From Roseibium sediminis (GTDB taxonomy: Bacteria > Pseudomonadota > Alphaproteobacteria > Rhizobiales > Stappiaceae): a stretch of 64,000 nt of DNA. A model generated the notes under the pieces. That model was not told where the DNA came from. It searched no databases and saw only the letters and a program-made list of their open reading frames with translations. The stretch spans positions 310,001-374,000 of the forward strand of contig NZ_VXDB01000001.1 in assembly GCF_008711325.1 (NCBI RefSeq), in the 5' to 3' direction. Made by a program: the position numbers and the translations under genes. Of the stretch, positions 10,661 to 19,539 are shown piece after piece. Within the stretch, counting starts at the first letter, position 1; each line of letters starts with the position of its first letter.

Positions 10661-11658
10661 GCGTTGTCTCCACCGTCAGTGCGCGACGTGACCGGAACCC
10701 GGCCCGAAGAGGTGCGTGGAGCTTCGGCATCCTTGCCAAATGCCTCCTTTGCAATCTCGCCAATACCGCTCAGCGAGCCAAGCAGGGAAGAGGCCTCCAT
10801 CGGCAAGATCAGGGTCTTCTGGTTGCGCGAATTTGCCAGTTCCTTGAAGGCCTCGACATACTTGCTGGCCACGAAGTAGTTGATAGCCTGAATGTTTCCT
10901 GCAGCGATGGCGTCACTGACCATCTGGGTCGCCTTGGCTTCGGCCTCGGCGGAGCGCTCGCGTGCCTCCGCATCACGGAAAGCCGATTCCTTACGGCCCT
11001 CGGCTTCAAGGATCAGGGACTGCTTTTCGCCTTCCGCCTTGAGAATTTCGGACTGGCGCTTGCCCTCGGCTTCCAGAATGGCAGCGCGCTTCTCGCGCTC
11101 GGCCTTCATCTGGCGACCCATTGCATCCACGAGATCCCGCGGCGGGTTGATGTCCTTGATCTCGATGCGGGTCATCTTGACACCCCACGGCTCTGCCGCA
11201 GCGTCGACAACCTTCAGGAGGCGAGCATTGATTTCATCACGGTTTGAAAGCAGCTCATCAAGATCCATGGACCCCATCACGGAACGGATGTTGGTCATGG
11301 TGAGGTTCAGGATTGCGTTTTCAAGTCCGAGAACTTCGTAAGCTGCGCGGGCAGCGTCCAGCACCTGATAGAAGGTCACCCCATCAGCTGTGATGGTCGC
11401 GTTATCGCGCGTGATGACTTCTTGGGAGGGAACATCGAGAACCTGTTCCATCATGTTCAGTTTGCTGCCCACCTTGTCAACAAACGGCACGATGAGATTG
11501 AGACCCGGGGTAAGGGTCCGCCGATAACGTCCAAAACGTTCAATCGTGTAGTTATAGCCTTGGGGAACCGTCTTGACGCCTGAGAAGATGACAAGAACGA
11601 CGAGAACCAAAAGGCCGATAATGAAAATATCAAACCCCAGCAAATTTCCGGGCATCAT
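10657..11658 (-). CDS. SPFH/stomatin-like protein (QmcA type)
   Basis: 333-residue membrane-anchored stomatin homologue. One N-terminal helix (about 8-28) precedes the SPFH/band-7 domain (about 30-200; [28 protein letters not shown]). A long charged coiled coil (about 190-275) with repeated [13 protein letters not shown] units follows, then a C-terminal hydrophobic stretch and a polar tail. It is the first gene of a two-gene unit with the NfeD protein. The family forms large oligomeric cages in the inner membrane and often associates with FtsH-type proteases; that role is from family knowledge. Confidence 0.92.
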   Translation of the reverse strand: MMPGNLLGFDIFIIGLLVLVVLVIFSGVKTVPQGYNYTIERFGRYRRTLTPGLNLIVPFVDKVGSKLNMMEQVLDVPSQEVITRDNATITADGVTFYQVLDAARAAYEVLGLENAILNLTMTNIRSVMGSMDLDELLSNRDEINARLLKVVDAAAEPWGVKMTRIEIKDINPPRDLVDAMGRQMKAEREKRAAILEAEGKRQSEILKAEGEKQSLILEAEGRKESAFRDAEARERSAEAEAKATQMVSDAIAAGNIQAINYFVASKYVEAFKELANSRNQKTLILPMEASSLLGSLSGIGEIAKEAFGKDAEAPRTSSGRVPVTSRTDGGDNA

Positions 11659-11841
11659 AAACTCCGTCGCAATTCAACAAACGATTTGCGGCGGAGTATG
11701 CTTCGGAAAAATGTCGATATCCAGTCTGGGACAGAACTTTTAACAGGCAAGGCTAACGCTGAGGCATTCGCCTTGCACCTGAATTTACCTTAAGCTGTTT
11801 GGATTTCCCGGAGAAACACGCCGCCTGATCGTCCACACAGC

Positions 11842-12921
11842 CTAAAGCCAGCCGGAAAGTTCCTTGCGCACGATGTGCTCAATAACTTCCATGCCGAGTT
11901 CGCTGTCATTGAGACATGGAATGTGGGTGAAATGCTCACCGCCATTTTCCTCGAAGATTTCCCCGGCCTCGCCGGCGATTTCTTCAAGAGTTTCGAGGCA
12001 GTCAGACACAAAACCCGGATTCATGACGGCAATGTTCTTCACACCGTCCTTGGCAAGCTGCTCCACCGTCTTGTCGGTGTAAGGCTGAAGCCATTCTTCG
12101 GGACCGAAGCGGGACTGGAAGGTCAGTTTCAGCTTCTTTCCGGTTTCGCCCATGACCTCACTCATCAAACGCGTGGTCTTGTGGCAATGGCAGTGATAGG
12201 GATCACCGCGCTTGAAATAGGACTGCGGGATGCCGTGATAGGAAGTCAGGATCAGATCCGGCTCAAAGTCCAACCCCTCAAGATGCTGTTCCACGGACTT
12301 GGCAAGCGCGGTCACATAGACCGGATCATCATGATAAGGCGGCACCGTCCGGATGGCCGGTTGCCAGCGCATGTCCATGAGCGTCCGGCAAACCTCGTCG
12401 ACAACCGTTGCCGTTGTGGAAGCAGAATATTGCGGATAGAGCGGGAAGATCAGAAGCCGATCACAGCCCTTGTCCTTCAGCGCCTGCAACCTGTCAGGAA
12501 TGGATGGCTGGCCATAGCGCATGGCCCAGTCGACATGTAGGCGTCCGTCCTGCTCGCCAAGCATCTCCGTCAGCTTGTCGGACTGGTTGCGCGTGATGGT
12601 CCGCAGCGGCGACTCGTTCTTCTCGTGGTTCCAGATTTCCTCATAGGCCTTGCCGGACTTGCCCGGACGGGTCATGAGAACAATGCCATAGAGGATCGGA
12701 TACCACAGGGCCTTCGGCCATTCGATCACGCGCTTGTCTGTGAGGAACTGCTGCAAATACCGACGCATCGGCCAATAGGACGTTGCATCGGGAGTTCCCA
12801 GATTGACAAGAAGCACCCCAACCTTCCCGGTCTTGACCTTCGGATGGTCGGCCGGAAGTTTTACAGTCCTCATTTCCTGCTCTAGATCTGCAGAAATCGG
12901 CGAAGTTGGCTGGATGGTCAT
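11842..12921 (-). CDS. hemH: Ferrochelatase
   Basis: 359-residue ferrochelatase, inserting Fe2+ into protoporphyrin IX in the last step of haem synthesis. Seen are LLVNLGTPDA near the N-terminus, WPKALWYPILYGIVL, the YPQYSAST motif, the catalytic-histidine segment SYHGIPQSYFKRGDPYHCHC, and EEWLQPYTDKTVEQLAKDGV with the conserved C-terminal glutamate region. The ATG at 12921 is preferred over a start 30 codons upstream, whose extra residues have no family resemblance. There is no strong ribosome site. The gene appears monocistronic, separated from the ABC-ligase operon by about 100 bp. Confidence 0.95.
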   Translation of the reverse strand: MTIQPTSPISADLEQEMRTVKLPADHPKVKTGKVGVLLVNLGTPDATSYWPMRRYLQQFLTDKRVIEWPKALWYPILYGIVLMTRPGKSGKAYEEIWNHEKNESPLRTITRNQSDKLTEMLGEQDGRLHVDWAMRYGQPSIPDRLQALKDKGCDRLLIFPLYPQYSASTTATVVDEVCRTLMDMRWQPAIRTVPPYHDDPVYVTALAKSVEQHLEGLDFEPDLILTSYHGIPQSYFKRGDPYHCHCHKTTRLMSEVMGETGKKLKLTFQSRFGPEEWLQPYTDKTVEQLAKDGVKNIAVMNPGFVSDCLETLEEIAGEAGEIFEENGGEHFTHIPCLNDSELGMEVIEHIVRKELSGWL

Positions 12922-13023
12922 CAGGTGTCCACGGCTATTGGTTTCTTGGTTATCTAATAGGGGAGACGGCGCAGTTCGCCAACCCGCTCTCACCAATACG
13001 TGACAATTCACCTCTGGATCACA

Positions 13024-14259
13024 TCAGCCGTAATCCCTCTCGTCCGAAATGACCTTGCCATCATTGGGAAGACTGCCGACCGGAACCAGTTCGATGTCCC
13101 CTTTCAGGCGGGTGATATCGCGAAGGCTCTGGCCAACCGCTGCCTTGAGGGCCTCATCAAGAGAGGCGCATTCCGCCGCAAGTACCATCGCATCACTTTC
13201 GCCTGCCCGCTTGACCGTCAGCCGGGCCTTGCCGATCTGCGGATGTGCCTTTTGCAATTCCGCGATCTGGACGGGGTCAACAAACATGCCCTTGACCTTG
13301 GTGCGTTGATCCGCCCGTCCCATCCAGCCGGCAAGACGCATATTGGTTCGCCCGCAAGCCGATGTGCCTGCAACAACCTTGGAAAGATCACCGGTGCCAA
13401 AGCGGATCAGCGGATAGGTCCTGTTGAAACAGGTCACGACAAGCTCGCCGACCTCACCGTCGGGAACCGGGTCATTTGTTCCCGGCCTGACAATTTCCAC
13501 GATGTAATCTTCGTTGACGATCATCCCGTCTTGGGCTTCGCTTTCATAGGCAATCACGCCAAGATCAGCTGTGGCGTAGCACTGGGCAACGGCCACTCCC
13601 CTGTCGGCGTATTCCTGCCGAAGGGAGGGAAACAGGGCCCCGCCGGAGACCAGCGCCCGCTTGATGGATGACACATCCCGCCCCGCTTCAACGCCGCGAT
13701 CCAGAAGCACCTTCAAGTAATCCGGAGTGCCCACATAGCCGGACGGTTTGAAAACCTCGATCGCTTCCACCTGCATGTCCGTATTCCCGATCCCTGCCGG
13801 GAAAACCGAGCAACCAAGGGCCCGCGCGCCGCTATCGAGAATGAAACCACCCGGAGTGAGGTGATAGGAAAACGCATTGAGGACAATGTCACCCTTTCGG
13901 AACCCCGCAGCATGAAGGGCCCGTGCGCCATTCCACGGATCATCTCCAACGGCCTGCGGCTCCCAGATGGGCCCCGGCGACATGAAAACGCGCTCCACAC
14001 CTTCAAGGGTTCCAGCCAGAAAGCCGCCAAAAGGAGGAGCTTCCTTCTGCTTTGCCATGAGGTCTGACTTGCGCAATACCGGCAGACGAGACAACTCGCC
14101 ACGTGACGTGACACTGCCGGGCTCAAAGCCGTTCAGATGCTGTTGCCAGCCCGGAGCCTTGTCTACCGCGTGCCGGATGAAGTCCGGCAAACGGCCAAAG
14201 AGATCCTGTTCGCGCTCGGCACTGTCTTGCCGTTCGCGCGCGTCAAACATGTCGCTCAT
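13024..14259 (-). CDS. PaaK-like AMP-forming CoA ligase
   Basis: 411-residue member of the ANL adenylate-forming superfamily, in the phenylacetate-CoA ligase group. Supporting segments are RLPVLRKSDL near the N-terminus, YVGTPDYLKVLL, ALVSGGALFPSLRQEY (adenylate-binding), YATADLGVIAYE, and GELVVTCFNRTYPLIRFGTGDLS with the conserved Arg/Asp pair, followed by a C-terminal cap containing GRADQRTKVKGMFV. Start ATG with GGAGAC upstream. It lies 39 bp after the LivF-type gene as the last member of the importer operon, so it probably activates an acid brought in by that transporter. Phenylacetate itself is not proven: no paaABCDE genes are present here. Confidence 0.85.
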   Translation of the reverse strand: MSDMFDARERQDSAEREQDLFGRLPDFIRHAVDKAPGWQQHLNGFEPGSVTSRGELSRLPVLRKSDLMAKQKEAPPFGGFLAGTLEGVERVFMSPGPIWEPQAVGDDPWNGARALHAAGFRKGDIVLNAFSYHLTPGGFILDSGARALGCSVFPAGIGNTDMQVEAIEVFKPSGYVGTPDYLKVLLDRGVEAGRDVSSIKRALVSGGALFPSLRQEYADRGVAVAQCYATADLGVIAYESEAQDGMIVNEDYIVEIVRPGTNDPVPDGEVGELVVTCFNRTYPLIRFGTGDLSKVVAGTSACGRTNMRLAGWMGRADQRTKVKGMFVDPVQIAELQKAHPQIGKARLTVKRAGESDAMVLAAECASLDEALKAAVGQSLRDITRLKGDIELVPVGSLPNDGKVISDERDYG

Positions 14260-14298
14260 TGTTGTCTCCGCCCGTGTTCTACCTGCTGATCATCTGCA

Positions 14299-15156
14299 TC
14301 AGGCAAGCCAGCGTTTTCTGCGTTTGTAGTGCTTCACATTCCGGAACGAACGGCGGCCCTCTCCCCCGACTCCCAGATAGAATTCCTTGACGTCCTCATT
14401 CTCGCGAAGAGCCTTGGCATCACCATCAAGAACGATACGGCCAGATTCCAGAATGTACCCGTAGGTGGCATAGCGCAGCGCCACATTGGTGTTCTGTTCT
14501 GCCAGAAGGAAGGACACACCCTCCTTGTCGTTCAGCTGTTTCACGATTTCGAAAATCTCTTCAACCAGCTGCGGAGCCAGCCCCATGGACGGCTCATCAA
14601 GCAGGATCATCTTCGGACGGCTCATCAGCGCGCGGCCAATGGCGCACATCTGCTGCTCGCCGCCGGATGTGTAGCCCGCCTGACTTTGGCGGCGCTCCCG
14701 CAAACGCGGGAAATAATTGTAGACCATCTCGAGGTCAGCTTTGACCGCAGCCGCTCCATCCCTGCGGGTATAGGCGCCGGTGAGAAGGTTTTCCTCAATG
14801 GTCAGGTGGCCAAAGCAATGACGGCCTTCCATCACCTGAATGCAGCCCCGCCGCACAAGGTCGTTCGGAGAAAGCGCCTGCACTTCCTCCTTCTCAAAGA
14901 CGATCTTGCCCTTGGTAACTTCGCCGCGCTCGGCACCCAGCAGATTGGAGATCGCTTTCAGGGTCGTCGTCTTGCCTGCCCCGTTTGCGCCGAGCAACGC
15001 CACGATACCACCGCGAGGGACGGTCAGGGACACACCCTTCAACACGAGGATCACATGATCATAGATCACCTCGATGTTGTTTACCGACAAGATCGGGTCC
15101 TGGCTGGCTGCCTTTGCGCCTGCATCACCGGGACGGTCAAGTTCGAGCGTCGACAT
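14299..15156 (-). CDS. ABC importer ATPase, LivF type
   Basis: About 285-residue ATP-binding subunit of a branched-chain-amino-acid-type (HAAT) importer. Walker A is GANGAGKTTT, the signature is TSGGEQQMCAIGRAL and Walker B ends in MILLDEPSMGL; the family helical-domain segment GCIQVMEGRHCFGHLTIEENL is also present. The ATG at 15156 is used; an in-frame GTG six codons earlier is an alternative. It differs from classic LivF in a longer N-terminus and a C-terminal basic tail (KHYKRRKRW). It works with the LivG-type ATPase at 18718-19539 as the nucleotide-binding pair. Confidence 0.92.
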   Translation of the reverse strand: MSTLELDRPGDAGAKAASQDPILSVNNIEVIYDHVILVLKGVSLTVPRGGIVALLGANGAGKTTTLKAISNLLGAERGEVTKGKIVFEKEEVQALSPNDLVRRGCIQVMEGRHCFGHLTIEENLLTGAYTRRDGAAAVKADLEMVYNYFPRLRERRQSQAGYTSGGEQQMCAIGRALMSRPKMILLDEPSMGLAPQLVEEIFEIVKQLNDKEGVSFLLAEQNTNVALRYATYGYILESGRIVLDGDAKALRENEDVKEFYLGVGGEGRRSFRNVKHYKRRKRWLA

Positions 15157-15189
15157 GAACCTGCATTGCTCCACTAAAAAACTTCCAGA

Positions 15190-15218
15190 TTCCCCCGCCG
15201 CAGGTAGCGGCGGGGGAA
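15190..15218 (-). terminator. Very stable intercistronic hairpin after the binding-protein gene
   Basis: Perfect 12-bp GC-rich stem TTCCCCCGCCGC (15190-15201) / GCGGCGGGGGAA (15207-15218) with a 5-base loop. It lies between the substrate-binding protein gene and the downstream LivF-type gene. On the minus strand a run of six T residues follows about 8 bases beyond the stem. It could act as an attenuating terminator and/or as an mRNA-protecting structure that favours high expression of the binding protein. Confidence 0.7.
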
Positions 15219-15225
15219 AGAGACA

Positions 15226-16557
15226 TCAGTTCGGGCAAGCTTCCGTGCGTGCCGGCCACGGAGCATTCTTCTCCGCATAGTCCTTGGCAGCTTCTTCCAG
15301 AAGCGGACGAACCACATCCTTCATCGGCTCGATCCAGTCTGTGACCTTGACGAATTTCTCGCCGTCCCACTCCTGAATGAACACCGGATGGCTGCCTGCA
15401 TGGTCTTCGCAGGTGACCTTCATCGGATGAGCGAAACCGCCGAGGCCGAGTTCTGCAAGGCGCGCTTCATCCAGATTGAGGGACTCAAGGCCCATGCGCA
15501 TGTCTTCGCCGGTCAGAACCTTCTTGCCGGTCTTTTCCTGCGCAGCACGGATACCTTCGGCAATGATGACCGAGTTCAGAACACCGCGGTTATAGAGCGT
15601 CCCGCCCATGCTTTCCGGGTCTGTCGGCGACTTGCCGGCATCAACCACGTACTTCTTGATGTCCTGCAGAGCCTGGAAATCCATGCCGACGCCGGAGAAG
15701 TTCAGAGCCTTGTAGCCTTTGGCCTGAGCGCCACCCGCAGCTGCATCATCCTCGCCAGCGGACCACCACACACCAATGAACTTGTCCATCGGATAGCGGA
15801 TCTTCACGGCTTCCTTGATCGCCGTCGGGTTCATCGCACCCCAGCCCCACATCACCATGTAATCCGGACGGTCACGGCGCACATTCAGCCACTGCGAGGA
15901 CTGGTTCTGCATTTCCTTGCCCGGAACCGGGTATTGCAGGAGTTCAAAACCGTATTTGCTGGCCAGCTGCTCAAGAAGCGGGATCGGCTCGCGGCCATAA
16001 CCGGCATCAAGGAAGATGTAGCCGATCTTCTTGCCCTTCAGGTTCTCAAGTCCGCCTTCCTGCTCGCCGATATACTTGATCACGACCGACGCGCCGTCCC
16101 AGTAAGTGTCCGGCACGTTGAACACCCACGGGAATGTGCCACCAACGGCGGCTGCCGACAGGCCATAGCCCATGGACAGAACCGGGATCTTGTCGACAGA
16201 AGCTTTCGGGATCAACTGAAGCGTGATGCCGGTTGAGTACGGGTTATAGACAAGAGCGTTCTTGCCCTTGGTCGCCTCGTAGCACTCGACGCCTTTTTGC
16301 GCGTCATAGCCGGTTTCACATTCCTCGATTGTCAGCTTGACGCCGCCAATGCCTCCGTCGCGCTCGTTGAGCATCGCCAGATAGTCAGCCATGCCGTTTG
16401 CGATATGAATACCGGAACCGGCGTAAGGACCAGTGCGATAGGTCAGCAGCGGCACATAGTTGGCGTCTTCTGCCTGAGCTGCCTGGGGAACGACACCACC
16501 CAGAGCAACACCAAGCGCAACAGCCGAGCCGAGCGCGAAGTTCTTGAAGTGTTTCAT
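15226..16557 (-). CDS. ABC importer periplasmic binding protein (branched-chain type)
   Basis: 443-residue periplasmic binding protein of the type I (Peripla_BP_6) fold. The signal peptide runs to about residue 28 (VPQAAQA-ED). Mature features are RTGPYAGSGIHIANGMADYLAMLNERDGGIGG and the hinge-proximal YDAQKGVECYE, typical of HAAT receptors for amino acids or aromatic/aliphatic acids. The ATG at 16557 has an excellent GGGAGG site (16564-16569); upstream in-frame starts have none. This longer subclass (over 400 residues) is commonly found with fatty-acid/aromatic CoA ligases rather than with true leucine transport. Ligand is inferred to be a carboxylic acid. Confidence 0.92.
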   Translation of the reverse strand: MKHFKNFALGSAVALGVALGGVVPQAAQAEDANYVPLLTYRTGPYAGSGIHIANGMADYLAMLNERDGGIGGVKLTIEECETGYDAQKGVECYEATKGKNALVYNPYSTGITLQLIPKASVDKIPVLSMGYGLSAAAVGGTFPWVFNVPDTYWDGASVVIKYIGEQEGGLENLKGKKIGYIFLDAGYGREPIPLLEQLASKYGFELLQYPVPGKEMQNQSSQWLNVRRDRPDYMVMWGWGAMNPTAIKEAVKIRYPMDKFIGVWWSAGEDDAAAGGAQAKGYKALNFSGVGMDFQALQDIKKYVVDAGKSPTDPESMGGTLYNRGVLNSVIIAEGIRAAQEKTGKKVLTGEDMRMGLESLNLDEARLAELGLGGFAHPMKVTCEDHAGSHPVFIQEWDGEKFVKVTDWIEPMKDVVRPLLEEAAKDYAEKNAPWPARTEACPN

Positions 16558-16664
16558 GCATTTCCTCCCTTGCGGTTCTAACAAGCCGAGAAACCGCCGG
16601 GCCCGGCTGGCCATTCCTCCCCGGACGGGGCCCGTCGTCCGGATGACATACCAAGGTCCGCCCG

Positions 16665-17741
16665 TCAGTAGGGGAACGGCCAGACCCGAAGCTTCTGCTT
16701 GGCAATCTGCCAAAGTCTTGCAAATCCATGTGGTTCCACGATCAGGAAGAAGATGATCAGGGCACCAACGATCATGAACGTCAGGTGTTGAACGGTCTCC
16801 GCGCCGACCTCGAGCCCGATCGTACCCGGAATAAACTTCAGGAACACGGGCAGGATCCAGATGAAGGCAGCCCCCATGAAGGCTCCGCCGAGGCTGCCGA
16901 GACCGCCAAGGATCACCATGAAGAGGATCTGGAACGACAGGTTGATGGAATAGGATGATGGCTCCGCAGCATTCAGCCAGAAGAACACCATCATCGCACC
17001 GGCCACGCCGCAGATGTAAGACGAGACGGCAAAGGCCATGAGTTTGGTCTGCAGTGGCCGAATACCCATCAACTCGGCAGCAATGTCCATGTCACGGATC
17101 ATCATCCAGGAGCGCCCGATCCGGCCACGCAGGACGTTGGCAACCAGAAAGGCAATGAAGACGACAACGGACAGAACCACAAAGTAGCGGGCAATCGGGG
17201 TGGCCTCAGCGCCGGACACGATCACGCCAAACATTTCGCGTGTGGGAACCTCGATCGCACCGGAGGCGTTGTAGTTGTAGAGCCACGGAATACGAATGAA
17301 GCACCACTCCAGAAAGAACTGCGCGGCCAGCGTGGTCACGGCAAGATAGAGCCCCTTGATACGCAGGCTCGGCAGGCCAAAGATTGCCCCCACAAGCGCC
17401 GAGAAGATCCCTGACGCGAGCACGAGAAACACAACATTCACGTCCGGGAAGATGGTGGTCAGCTTGTAGGCAGCATAGGCGCCAACACCCATGAAAGCCC
17501 CGGTTCCGAGCGAGAGCTGACCGCAATACCCGGTGAGCACATTCAACCCGATTGCCGCCAGCGAGAACACCAGGAACGGGATCATGATCGACGTCAGGAA
17601 GAAGTCGTTCGCAGTCAGGGGAATGAGGACAAAGGCAACCGCCAGAATAACCGCCATGCCGACCTTGTCCTGCAGGATCGGAAACAGCGCCTGATCAGCC
17701 TTGTAGCTTGTCTTGAATTGTCCGGCTTCACGATAAAACAT
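16665..17741 (-). CDS. ABC importer permease, LivM type
   Basis: 358-residue permease with about nine to ten hydrophobic helices. The family core GLNVLTGYCGQLSLGTGAFMGVGAYAAY and GIRPLQTKLMAFAVSSYICGVAGAM (coupling region to the ATPase) are clear. The C-terminus has PHGFARLWQIAK. Start ATG at 17741, only 6 bp after the stop of the LivH-type permease, indicating translational coupling. Confidence 0.93.
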   Translation of the reverse strand: MFYREAGQFKTSYKADQALFPILQDKVGMAVILAVAFVLIPLTANDFFLTSIMIPFLVFSLAAIGLNVLTGYCGQLSLGTGAFMGVGAYAAYKLTTIFPDVNVVFLVLASGIFSALVGAIFGLPSLRIKGLYLAVTTLAAQFFLEWCFIRIPWLYNYNASGAIEVPTREMFGVIVSGAEATPIARYFVVLSVVVFIAFLVANVLRGRIGRSWMMIRDMDIAAELMGIRPLQTKLMAFAVSSYICGVAGAMMVFFWLNAAEPSSYSINLSFQILFMVILGGLGSLGGAFMGAAFIWILPVFLKFIPGTIGLEVGAETVQHLTFMIVGALIIFFLIVEPHGFARLWQIAKQKLRVWPFPY

Positions 17742-17747
17742 GTCGAC

Positions 17748-18701
17748 TTACACCCGTTCGATGATTTTTTCGCCGAAGAGACCTTGCGGCCGGAACAGCA
17801 GGAAGATGAGCGCGATAATGTAGGCGAGCCAGGATTCGATGCCGCCACCGACAAGACCACCCCAATAGAGTTCACCGATCTTTTCGCCGAACCCGATGAT
17901 CAGGCCGCCGATAATCGCACCGGGGATGGAGGTGAACCCGCCAAGGATCAGAACCGGGAGCGCCTTGAAGGCCACGATCTCAAGTGCGAAGGACACATCT
18001 GATCGCGCGCCCCACATGATGCCGGTTGCCAGAGCCACAAGACCGGCAGCGAACCAAACGATCGCCCAGATCTGGTTGAGCGAGATGCCCACGGAGAGCG
18101 CTGCCTGATGGTCATCAGCAACAGCGCGAAGCGCGCGGCCGATACGTGTCTTGTTGAAGAAGATACCGAGCGCCGTCACCATGATGATCGCAATCACGGC
18201 AGCTGCAATGTCGATATGCTGCAGGATGATCAGTCCACGTTCGCCCATCTCGATTGCGGTAGACCCGGTCGGCAGCCAGAGTTCTTCGGCGATCATGCGC
18301 TTCGGCTCGCCGCCGAAGATGAACTCTCCGAACCCGATCAGGAAATAGGTCAGGCCGATGGTTGCCATCAGAAGGATGATATCCGGCTGGTTTACCAGCG
18401 GGCGCATCACCACCCGCTCAATCCCGTAGGCCAAAATGCCCATCACCACGATGGTAAGTGCCAGCGCCACGAAGGCGGGCACCCCGTTCTCGTACAGCCC
18501 CACAAGTGTCAGGCCGGCGAACACGACCATGATGCCTTGGGCGAAGTTGAATACCCCGGAAGCCTTGAAGATCAGCACGAACCCGAGCGCGATCAGCGCA
18601 TAGAGAATTCCGGCCACGAACCCTTCCCAGAGGACCTGCAGAAAGAAGTCAGGCATCTGGTACATCTGGACGAAGGGATCAATGAAAATGTCATACAGCA
18701 T
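17748..18701 (-). CDS. ABC importer permease, LivH type
   Basis: 317-residue permease with eight or so membrane helices. Family landmarks are ILYALIALGFVLIFKASGVFNFAQG near the N-terminus, TRIGRALRAVADDHQAALSVGI (EAA-like coupling loop) and ALPVLILGGFTSIPGAIIGG near the C-terminus. It pairs with the LivM-type permease immediately downstream. Confidence 0.93.
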   Translation of the reverse strand: MLYDIFIDPFVQMYQMPDFFLQVLWEGFVAGILYALIALGFVLIFKASGVFNFAQGIMVVFAGLTLVGLYENGVPAFVALALTIVVMGILAYGIERVVMRPLVNQPDIILLMATIGLTYFLIGFGEFIFGGEPKRMIAEELWLPTGSTAIEMGERGLIILQHIDIAAAVIAIIMVTALGIFFNKTRIGRALRAVADDHQAALSVGISLNQIWAIVWFAAGLVALATGIMWGARSDVSFALEIVAFKALPVLILGGFTSIPGAIIGGLIIGFGEKIGELYWGGLVGGGIESWLAYIIALIFLLFRPQGLFGEKIIERV

Positions 18702-18717
18702 GGATGGTCCCCTTCCC

Positions 18718-19539
18718 CTAGTGGCTCACGCCGAGATACGCGTCGATAACGGCCTGGCTGGCCTGCACCTCTTCGGGAGGTCCATCGGCAATCTTCTTGC
18801 CGTAATCGAGCACCACAACGCGGTCCGACAGGTCCATCACAACGCCCATGTCATGTTCGATGAGCGCGATTGTCGTGCCGAATTCCTGATTCACGTCGAG
18901 AATGAAGCGGCTCATGTCCTCTTTTTCTTCAAGGTTCATGCCCGCCATCGGCTCGTCCAGAAGAAGCAGCTCTGGTTCCATGGCCAGCGCACGGCCAAGT
19001 TCCACGCGCTTCTGCAAGCCGTAAGGAAGCCGCCCCACCGGCGTCTTGCGGATTGCCTGAATCTCCAGAAAGTCGATGATGTCCTCAACCTTGCGGCGAT
19101 GTTCGATCTCTTCCTGCTCGGCCGGGCCACGCCACAGCATCTGCCAGAAGAAGTTCTTGTTCATTTTCAGAGATCGACCGGACATGATGTTGTCCAGCGT
19201 CGTCATGCCCTTGAACAGGGCAACGTTCTGGAAGGTTCGCGCGATGCCCTGTGTTGCCGCCTCATAGGGCTTCATCTTCCGGCGCACTTCACCCCGCCAG
19301 GTGATGGTGCCTTCCTGAGGATGGTAGAAGCCGTTGATGACATTCAGCATCGACGTCTTGCCTGCCCCGTTCGGCCCGATGATTGCCCGGATTTCGCCTT
19401 TCTGGATATCGAGGGAGATGTCGGTGATCGCCTTCACGCCGCCGAAGGACAGCGACACATTGTCGACCTTCAGCAGCACTTCCCGTTCTGTCACAGGTGC
19501 GGTTGCCGTCATGTCGTTGTTGGTAACGATGGCGTTCAT
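18718..19539 (-). CDS. ABC importer ATPase, LivG type
   Basis: 273-residue ATP-binding subunit. Walker A is GPNGAGKTSML, the signature region is LPYGLQKRVELGRAL (degenerate, as in many LivG proteins), Walker B is LLLLDEPMAGM, and the LivG-specific EHDMGVVMDLSDRVVVLDYG follows. The ATG overlaps the stop of the acyl-CoA-synthetase gene upstream by 4 bp (19536-19539), so the ligase and transporter are one transcript. Confidence 0.93.
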   Translation of the reverse strand: MNAIVTNNDMTATAPVTEREVLLKVDNVSLSFGGVKAITDISLDIQKGEIRAIIGPNGAGKTSMLNVINGFYHPQEGTITWRGEVRRKMKPYEAATQGIARTFQNVALFKGMTTLDNIMSGRSLKMNKNFFWQMLWRGPAEQEEIEHRRKVEDIIDFLEIQAIRKTPVGRLPYGLQKRVELGRALAMEPELLLLDEPMAGMNLEEKEDMSRFILDVNQEFGTTIALIEHDMGVVMDLSDRVVVLDYGKKIADGPPEEVQASQAVIDAYLGVSH

